A stretch of DNA of 6,855 nucleotides from Planctomycetota bacterium (GTDB lineage: Bacteria; Planctomycetota; UBA8108; UBA1146; JAJFFE01). The stretch lies in contig JAGQRC010000193.1 of NCBI GenBank assembly GCA_020425835.1, positions 1 to 6,855 on the forward strand, written 5' to 3'. Position 1 is the stretch's first letter; every line of letters starts with the position of its first letter. Position numbers and translations under genes: made by a program. Below the pieces are notes generated by a model that was given only the letters and a program-made list of their open reading frames with translations, ran no database searches and had not been told where the DNA came from. Shown here one piece after another: positions 1 to 5,058 of the stretch.

Positions 1-3000
1 TGGTTGCGGATCGTCAGGTAGTCCGGATCCATGATGTCCAGCGGTGGCTCTTCCGGCGTGAAGGTCCCCGGGGGCGACGTCCCGACGATCAGCGCGGTGT
101 CGTCGTCGATGAAGTCGGCGGCCGGATCGAGGAAGTACCACGCGATCCCGGGAATGCCGGACTCGTAGTCCAGGGCGGCGCCCTGCTCCTCGACCGTCAC
201 CTTGAGGAAGCGACCGATGGAATCCGCGGAGGACCAGCCGGTGATGACCGTCTGGCCGTTCGGTGAGGTCACCGAGAACGGGTTGTTCACCAGCTCGTAG
301 CTCTCGACCAGGATCCCCCCCGGCGACGTCGCGGGGAAGGCGGTCGGAGGCTGACAACTGCCGGGGAACGTCGGTGGCGTCCCCTCGCTGATCAGCACGA
401 GATCGCTGACGAGCGGGATCGTGATCGTCGGCAGACACTGCTCGCCGAAGATCAAGGTCTGGACGCACGCCTCCGCCTCCATGTAGACGTCGAGGAGCGC
501 CTGCAGGAAGACGTCGACACTGTTCTGGGGCGACGATCCGAGGGCGACGGTCACGTGGGGTTGGAAGTCGATGGTCGCCTGCGGCACGAGCCGCAACGCG
601 ATGCTCGCGATCCCGCCGAGGATGTCGGCACTGATCTCGCACGGCAGCCGGAACACGACCGACGAATCGAGGATGTACTTGAACTCGAAGTAGTTCCCGC
701 CGGCGAGCACCGCGAACGGAGCGACCTTCGTGTAGCAGATCGAATTGATCGTGATGTTGATCCCGAGCCCGATCGAGCCCCAGATGTTCACGGGGATCGG
801 ACCGATGAACCCGGCGTAGATGATGGAGCGGAACAGGTCCTGGGCCATCGAGTAGTTGAAGATCGTCCGGCTGTCGCAGTACTCGTAGTACGGCGGCTCG
901 AAGCCGAAGCCGGTGGGACTCACCTCGACCGGCTCGATGATGTGCGGGATGCCCTGGAGATCGTTCTCGAACAAGCTCCCCGACATCGTGCCCGCGCCAT
1001 CATCGGCGATCCACGAGGTGCCTTGCGTGGAGAACCGAGAGGTGAAGCCACGCGACACGTTCTGACCGGAGTAGGAGGGGATCCCGGCATCGACGATCCC
1101 GAAGTCGACCGGTGCGGTGTCGCCGAGGTTCTGCCCCACCTGCGGGTCCGGAGTCCCCTGCGTCGTGAAGCAGTACTCGGCCGTCCCGAAGTCGTAGAAG
1201 CCGCTCCAGAAGCCGGTGCCGAGGGCCGCCGGCGAGTTGGTCATGCGGAACCAGGCGATGTCGGTCCACGCATCGGTCACCGGCATCGGCGTCCCGGAGG
1301 TGGTCGGCAAGTAGTTGGTCCGCCCCTGGAGGTAGACCCGGCTGAAGTCGTGACCGTTCGGATCGAGGAACGGACTGCGCGGAATCGCCCCGAGATCGTC
1401 GATCAGGACCCGGAAGTACTTGGGTCCCTCATCGGTGTTGGGGCAGAGATCCTGGACGCGAATCGCCGCAGTGATCGGCTGCAGGACGAAGCTCGATCCC
1501 GAGTACTGGCGGACGGCGAGCCGGAACTGGATCGCATCCTCGGGACCGGTCAGGTCCGGGATGAAGCCGCTGGTGTCCTCGATGATCGCCCCGGCGCACG
1601 GCGACTGTTGATCGCAGTAACACTTCGGAACGACGAGGACGTTGACGTCGAGCGGGCGCACGCCGTCGAACGTCCCGGAGCCGGGCTCCGGACTCAGGTC
1701 ACACAGCGCGATGATGGTCTTCGTGTCCGGCGACGGGTCGAGGAAGGTGAAGTAGTTCTCGCCGGGCTCGCAGAGGTCGGTCACTCCGGACGGGAGCAGC
1801 GCCACCTCCTGCTGGTAGGAGCGCATCGTGCCACAGCCCTTGTCCACGATGGTCAGCTCGCAGATGAAGCAACTCCAGTCGGGGAAGGTGAAGTTGGCCG
1901 TCGGCGCATCGACCTTGCACTCCGCCGGCTCGCTGATGCGCAGGGTCCAGCAGTAGTCGAAGGCGAAGTTCGGGTTGTACGGAGGATCCTTGCAGATGAA
2001 CGTGAAACCCTGGCTGGTGGCGGCGATCCCCACTTCGTCGCAGTACGGATCGATCGAGAACTCGTTGTTGAACTGGTCGAACCAGGTTCCCCGCGCGCTC
2101 AACGTCGCGCTGACGGTGCCGTCCGGGTTCTGGGTCGCGTTCAGCACCTGGACACTCGTGATGTTGGGGAGTGTGCGGAGACCGGTCAGGTCTCGCACTC
2201 GAACCAACGGGTAGGGCGGACAGGGCACGCCGGCGATCAGCGACTCGTCGTCGCGAGGATCGTCGGAGAACACGTAGTAGGGCTGGGACGGGTCGCCGTT
2301 GACGGCGTAGATCTCGAGGCGGTACTCGCCAGCGGGGATCTTCAGGAAGCCACCCGTTCCATCGTCGCACGGATCGGCGGAGCCCGATGAGACGTCGTCG
2401 GTCGCGCGGTAGTAGGTGACGTAGTGCCAGTCCTTCTCGTCGCCGATGATCGTGTTCGGGAAGGTGAACTCGTCGACGAAGCCGTCGTCCGGGAAGACGT
2501 GGACGAGGCGCCCTCGCAGGGACAGACCGAAGTTCGTGGCGATCTTCTGGTAGTGCGCCGCGACCTCGATCCGATCGGCGTCCTGCTCGAGCTCGAAGCC
2601 GGTGATCAACACCGTCGGCTTCGGCGCGCCCGCGAGCCCGATCGCGGCGAGCACCGAGGACGAGGTGAAGCTCCCGATCCCGCCCGCGGTCTGGGTCGGC
2701 TCCCCGGTCTTGAACGAGATCACTGGCGGCGTCGTGATCCCTCCGTCGCCGCAACGATCGACGACCGCCGGAGACGATCCGCCGTAGACGAAGAGGTCGA
2801 GCTCGCCCGCTTGGACCGCGCCACCGATGGGGGGCGGGTACTCGCAGTTGTAGATCGCCGCGACGGCCGCGGCGGAGGCCGACGCCTGGTCGAGATCATC
2901 CACCGCGACGAACTCGAGCATCACCTCGGAGGCGCCACCCGATGGGCGCTCGTAGGAGGTCTCGTTCCCGGCCAAGACGTCGAGCAACACGCCGGTCGCA

Positions 3001-4508
3001 TGGTCGTAGACCTCGATCGCCGCGTAGTCGTCCGGGTTGTACCAGTGGAACTGCGCGGTGCCTTGGGCCAGGCTCGTCTCGAACTGCTCGAGGGGACGAA
3101 GGTCGGAACAGGTCTGGTAGAAGACGCCCGTGTCGAGCAGGGACGAGCCGCGGAAGTCCATCGCCTCGACCTCGGTGTCGCCCAACGGCATCCCGATCGG
3201 CAGCGGCGGAATCCTCCCCGTGATGGACCGACCATCCTCGGAGACCAGCCGGTCGAGCAGCAGGAAGTCACCGACCCGAATCTGCGTCTCCGGCAGGAAG
3301 TTCCCGCCGTGGATCATGACGAGGGTATTGCCGTCCGTGCAGACATGGTCCGGCTCGACGAACTCGATCGACGGCGCTCCGCTGCCGTAGACCACGATCG
3401 CCCCGACCGCCACCGCATCGACTTCCGTCCCGTCCGTCGTGCTGTCGTGGACGAACACGTCGTAGACCCCGGCCGGGAGACCGGAGAACTCGAAGATCAG
3501 ATTGCGAGCGTCGACGAACGCCGTCGGCCAGAACGAACCGTCGACCTCGACGACCGAGTCCGGCGTGAAGCCGACGCCGATGACCTCGAAGGTCTCGCCC
3601 TGGTCGGCGAGCACCAGTGAAGGGTTCACCTCGTCGATCGCCAGCGGACCGATGTACTCGAACGCCGGACTGAGCGGCGCTTCGCCCGAGATCGGGTCGA
3701 TCGCGAGCACCGATGCCGTTCCCGGCGCGCCGGGCGGAGCCACGCCCTGGAGCAGCGTCGTATCGACGAAGACGAGGTCCTGTCCCAACTCGCCGCTCGA
3801 GAACTCGACGACCGTGGCGGGCGTGAATCCCGCTCCGAAGAGACCGAACGGAGTCTTCCCGAGGTACGAGATCTCGGACGGATTGAACGCGTTGATCTCG
3901 ATGTCATCCACGACCGAGAAGGATTGGGGAAGGGTCGCGCTGTCGGCGGGGGCTCCAGGGAGTCCGTCCATGACTGTGACGTCGTGTGTCCCGGGATCGA
4001 CGCCGCCCGGCTGGAAGCGCAACTTCCGGGCGTCGATGAACTGGACCAGGGCCTCGGGGATCTGGTTTCCTCCGACGAAAACCGCGGTGCTCGGAGTGAA
4101 GCCCACTCCGGTGAGTGTCACGTCGTCGAACGATCCGACGAAGACCGCGGAAGGATCGACGGCGGTCAGCGAGAGCGGCCCGATGATCGTCGTCGCTGTC
4201 GGAATCGTGAACACGCCGAGTCCACTCGGGATCACGAGCACGTCGAGGGGGCCGGCACTCGGTGTCTGCGGCGGAGCGATGCCGGTGATCTGGGTCGGCG
4301 ATTGCGACGTGACGGTCGCGGTCTGCGCCCCGATCCGCACCGTGATGCCGACGCCCACGGGTATTCCCGAGCCCGTGATCGTGAACTCGGTGTTGCCGAG
4401 GTAGGAGATCTCATCGGGGAAGAAGTCGGTGAACGTCGGTTGGGCCAGAGCGACCCCCGAACTGCCCAACCCGACCGCCATCATCAGAATGAAGGCAGCG
4501 TAACGCAT
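1..4508 (-). CDS. Large secreted multi-domain protein with five IPT/TIG repeats (C-terminus cut by window edge)
   Basis: The frame is open for 1502 codons from the ATG at 4508-4506 to base 3, with no stop and no frameshift that I could find; the 3' end lies outside the window. The start is supported by a GAGAGGG site 7 bases upstream and by an immediate signal peptide. Residues 1-22 are the signal peptide, with likely cleavage after ALA. Five IPT/TIG-like immunoglobulin folds follow at about 24-107, 110-200, 203-285, 287-375 and 379-465, recognised by repeated cores such as GVGFTPSTAVFVGG and GAGFTPATVVEF. Residues about 468-545 (AQFHWYNPDDYAAIEVYDH) resemble a fibronectin-III fold. The remaining ~900 residues are rich in Gly, Pro, Asp and aromatics and match no family I recognise. 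There are no cysteines in the first 389 residues and about 26 after that, 12 of them between 823 and 971, which suggests disulfides in an exported protein. No catalytic motif is visible. IPT and FN3 domains usually serve binding or spacing, so a surface or matrix role is inferred. Export is well supported; the function is unknown. Confidence 0.9.
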   Translation of the reverse strand, partial: MRYAAFILMMAVGLGSSGVALAQPTFTDFFPDEISYLGNTEFTITGSGIPVGVGITVRIGAQTATVTSQSPTQITGIAPPQTPSAGPLDVLVIPSGLGVFTIPTATTIIGPLSLTAVDPSAVFVGSFDDVTLTGVGFTPSTAVFVGGNQIPEALVQFIDARKLRFQPGGVDPGTHDVTVMDGLPGAPADSATLPQSFSVVDDIEINAFNPSEISYLGKTPFGLFGAGFTPATVVEFSSGELGQDLVFVDTTLLQGVAPPGAPGTASVLAIDPISGEAPLSPAFEYIGPLAIDEVNPSLVLADQGETFEVIGVGFTPDSVVEVDGSFWPTAFVDARNLIFEFSGLPAGVYDVFVHDSTTDGTEVDAVAVGAIVVYGSGAPSIEFVEPDHVCTDGNTLVMIHGGNFLPETQIRVGDFLLLDRLVSEDGRSITGRIPPLPIGMPLGDTEVEAMDFRGSSLLDTGVFYQTCSDLRPLEQFETSLAQGTAQFHWYNPDDYAAIEVYDHATGVLLDVLAGNETSYERPSGGASEVMLEFVAVDDLDQASASAAAVAAIYNCEYPPPIGGAVQAGELDLFVYGGSSPAVVDRCGDGGITTPPVISFKTGEPTQTAGGIGSFTSSSVLAAIGLAGAPKPTVLITGFELEQDADRIEVAAHYQKIATNFGLSLRGRLVHVFPDDGFVDEFTFPNTIIGDEKDWHYVTYYRATDDVSSGSADPCDDGTGGFLKIPAGEYRLEIYAVNGDPSQPYYVFSDDPRDDESLIAGVPCPPYPLVRVRDLTGLRTLPNITSVQVLNATQNPDGTVSATLSARGTWFDQFNNEFSIDPYCDEVGIAATSQGFTFICKDPPYNPNFAFDYCWTLRISEPAECKVDAPTANFTFPDWSCFICELTIVDKGCGTMRSYQQEVALLPSGVTDLCEPGENYFTFLDPSPDTKTIIALCDLSPEPGSGTFDGVRPLDVNVLVVPKCYCDQQSPCAGAIIEDTSGFIPDLTGPEDAIQFRLAVRQYSGSSFVLQPITAAIRVQDLCPNTDEGPKYFRVLIDDLGAIPRSPFLDPNGHDFSRVYLQGRTNYLPTTSGTPMPVTDAWTDIAWFRMTNSPAALGTGFWSGFYDFGTAEYCFTTQGTPDPQVGQNLGDTAPVDFGIVDAGIPSYSGQNVSRGFTSRFSTQGTSWIADDGAGTMSGSLFENDLQGIPHIIEPVEVSPTGFGFEPPYYEYCDSRTIFNYSMAQDLFRSIIYAGFIGPIPVNIWGSIGLGINITINSICYTKVAPFAVLAGGNYFEFKYILDSSVVFRLPCEISADILGGIASIALRLVPQATIDFQPHVTVALGSSPQNSVDVFLQALLDVYMEAEACVQTLIFGEQCLPTITIPLVSDLVLISEGTPPTFPGSCQPPTAFPATSPGGILVESYELVNNPFSVTSPNGQTVITGWSSADSIGRFLKVTVEEQGAALDYESGIPGIAWYFLDPAADFIDDDTALIVGTSPPGTFTPEEPPLDIMDPDYLTIRN
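3114..4439 (-). repeat. Tandem array of five IPT/TIG-like domain repeats (coding)
   Basis: Residues 24-465 of the secreted protein fall into five units of about 85-90 residues. Most open with a proline-containing strand (FFPDEISYLG, TAVDPSAVFVG, NAFNPSEISYLG, DEVNPSLVLAD, EFVEPDHVC) and then have a Gly-x-Gly/Asn-Phe turn followed by a V-x-V/F-x-G hairpin. Units 1 and 3 share the exact hexapeptide EISYLG (DNA at 4395-4412 and 3858-3875), which points to duplication within the gene. The units otherwise differ enough at DNA level that recent expansion is unlikely. The boundaries were judged by eye. Confidence 0.72.
4443..4508 (-). other. Sec signal peptide of the IPT/TIG protein
   Basis: Residues 1-22 have a positive N-terminus (Arg2), an uninterrupted hydrophobic core (AAFILMMAVGLG), a small-residue stretch (SSG) and a VALA-Q junction. 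This gives the A-x-A pattern of signal peptidase I, with cleavage predicted after Ala22. There is no lipobox cysteine, so a lipoprotein is unlikely. The signal peptide also confirms the ATG at 4508 as the true start. Confidence 0.85.
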
Positions 4509-4515
4509 GCGAGCA

Positions 4516-4522
4516 CCCTCTC
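4516..4522 (-). promoter_or_regulatory. Ribosome binding site of the secreted protein gene
   Basis: On the minus strand GAGAGGG lies 7 bases before the ATG at 4508. Sequence and spacing fit a Shine-Dalgarno site and, with the signal peptide, decide the start. Confidence 0.6.
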
Positions 4523-4545
4523 GCTGTCCTGTTGAACGGAGAACC

Positions 4546-4563
4546 TCCGACTGTATCGTCGGA
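4546..4563. repeat. Small inverted repeat in the promoter region of the secreted protein gene
   Basis: TCCGAC, six spacer bases (TGTATC), then GTCGGA: a perfect 6-bp dyad about 38 bases upstream of the ATG at 4508. It could be an operator or a 5'-UTR hairpin. Arms this short also arise by chance in GC-rich DNA. Confidence 0.3.
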
Positions 4564-4799
4564 CGCCGTCCAAGCCGCGGGCAGCTCGAGAAGCAGTCCA
4601 AGAACGGTCGAAGTTCCTGCTGCGCTCACGCTTGAGTTTGCGAAACCGAGGACGTCTCGACCATGGGTGGGCACCCTGCGCATCTCCACTTCGCCGGCGC
4701 CACGGTCGCGAGATTCCCATCGTCGTCGCGTGCGAGGGCTCCCGGCCCGGGCGAAGTGCGAAGTCCTGAGGATCACTGGAGATCGATCGTGTCTGTCAC

Positions 4800-4849
4800 G
4801 GAGTTCTCAGTCCGTCGCTTCGGCTCCAGCCGAAGCGATGGACAACTCC
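4800..4849 (+). other. Strong two-part stem-loop, possible structured leader RNA
   Basis: Bases 4810-4824 pair with 4829-4843 around a UCCA loop. The stem is 15 bp; its core CGCTTCGGC/GCCGAAGCG is perfect, and the only imperfection is a G-U pair (4814 with 4839). Below it GGAGTT (4800-4805) pairs perfectly with AACTCC (4844-4849), leaving CTCA (4806-4809) as a one-sided bulge. No T-run follows on either strand, so this is not a standard intrinsic terminator. The odd pair is a G-U wobble in plus-strand RNA but an A-C mismatch in minus-strand RNA, which favours function in a plus-strand transcript. It ends 209 bases before the TIR-STAND start. It could be a 5' leader element, a small RNA, a terminator of an unseen transcript or a protein-binding DNA palindrome. 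The pairing is directly visible; the role is not. Confidence 0.55.
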
Positions 4850-4992
4850 CAACTCCGGCACCGATTCGCGTGGGTGGATCCTCACAACACTCGAGCGACC
4901 AGAAGTGATCCCGGCCGATCGCCGGTTGGAAAGGCTCACATCACGCGGATCCGTACCCGCTGGATTCCGTTCACCTCCCACGACACACTGTG

Positions 4993-5032
4993 CGGTCCGG
5001 GCTGCCGACGAGCTTACGTCGAACGGTCCGGG
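4993..5032. repeat. Pair of CGGTCCGGG direct repeats upstream of the TIR-STAND gene
   Basis: CGGTCCGGG occurs at 4993-5001 and again at 5024-5032, 31 bases apart start to start, or about three helical turns, just before the start codon at 5059. Such phasing suits a pair of regulator sites. However, one 9-mer match in a GC-rich spacer of this size is not statistically striking. Confidence 0.2.
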
Positions 5033-5043
5033 AGTGTCGGTTC

Positions 5044-5049
5044 GAGGGG
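5044..5049 (+). promoter_or_regulatory. Ribosome binding site selecting the TTG start at 5059
   Basis: GAGGGG lies 9 bases before TTG 5059-5061, and a second purine-rich GAGG sits at 5051-5054. The site decides the start: the only other upstream in-frame candidate, GTG at 4990, would add 23 residues (Arg-rich, without family resemblance) before the TIR domain. The TTG starts the protein only a few residues before the first TIR strand, as is usual. Confidence 0.5.
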
Positions 5050-5058
5050 CGAGGTCCG

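Larger units (their letters stand above)
4509..5058. other. Divergent intergenic spacer, 550 bases
   Basis: This spacer separates two genes transcribed away from each other, so it should hold both promoters and leaders. I see no convincing sigma70 -35/-10 pair for either gene. A TTGGAA at 4926-4931 could be a -35, but no good -10 follows at 16-18 bases. Short open frames here, such as 4663-4908 on plus, have Ser/Arg/Pro-rich shadow-like translations and no family resemblance. I see no tRNA, CRISPR or insertion-sequence end. The one strong feature is the hairpin at 4800-4849; weaker repeats are at 4546-4563 and 4993-5032. Confidence 0.7.

Noticed and set aside
555..2390. 611-codon open frame on the plus strand opposite the secreted protein gene
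   Set aside because: Its translation is an Arg/Asp/Glu/Val/Gly-rich string without motifs or structured domains, typical of the antisense of GC-biased codons. The minus-strand frame across the same bases has a signal peptide, repeated folds and 1502 open codons.
1699..2754. 351-codon minus-strand open frame in another frame of the secreted gene
   Set aside because: It is Arg-rich and without domain character, and it overlaps fully on the same strand with the well-supported long frame.
2424..3620. 398-codon open frame on the plus strand
   Set aside because: It has the same antisense-shadow composition and lies entirely opposite the IPT, FN3-like and following region of the minus-strand gene. 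No domain is recognisable and no start signal stands out.
3502..4404. 300-codon plus-strand open frame rich in Ser, Thr, Pro and Val
   Set aside because: It could pass as a low-complexity surface protein, but it is the complement of the IPT repeat array, and its apparent repetition simply mirrors those repeats.
4411..4776. 121-codon minus-strand frame covering the upstream region of the secreted protein gene
   Set aside because: It overlaps the signal peptide coding region in a different frame, has no motifs and would displace a well-supported start and ribosome site.
4800..4849. Reading the spacer hairpin as an intrinsic terminator or as part of a tRNA
   Set aside because: No T-run follows the stem on either strand, and there is no complete tRNA cloverleaf, T-arm or anticodon arm around it. 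No reverse transcriptase is present to suggest a retron RNA.
4663..4908. Possible 81-codon small gene in the spacer, in the same frame as the TIR-STAND gene
   Set aside because: It is rich in Ser, Arg and Pro, has no good ribosome site, contains the hairpin within its coding stretch and resembles nothing known. A leader peptide cannot be excluded but is not supported.
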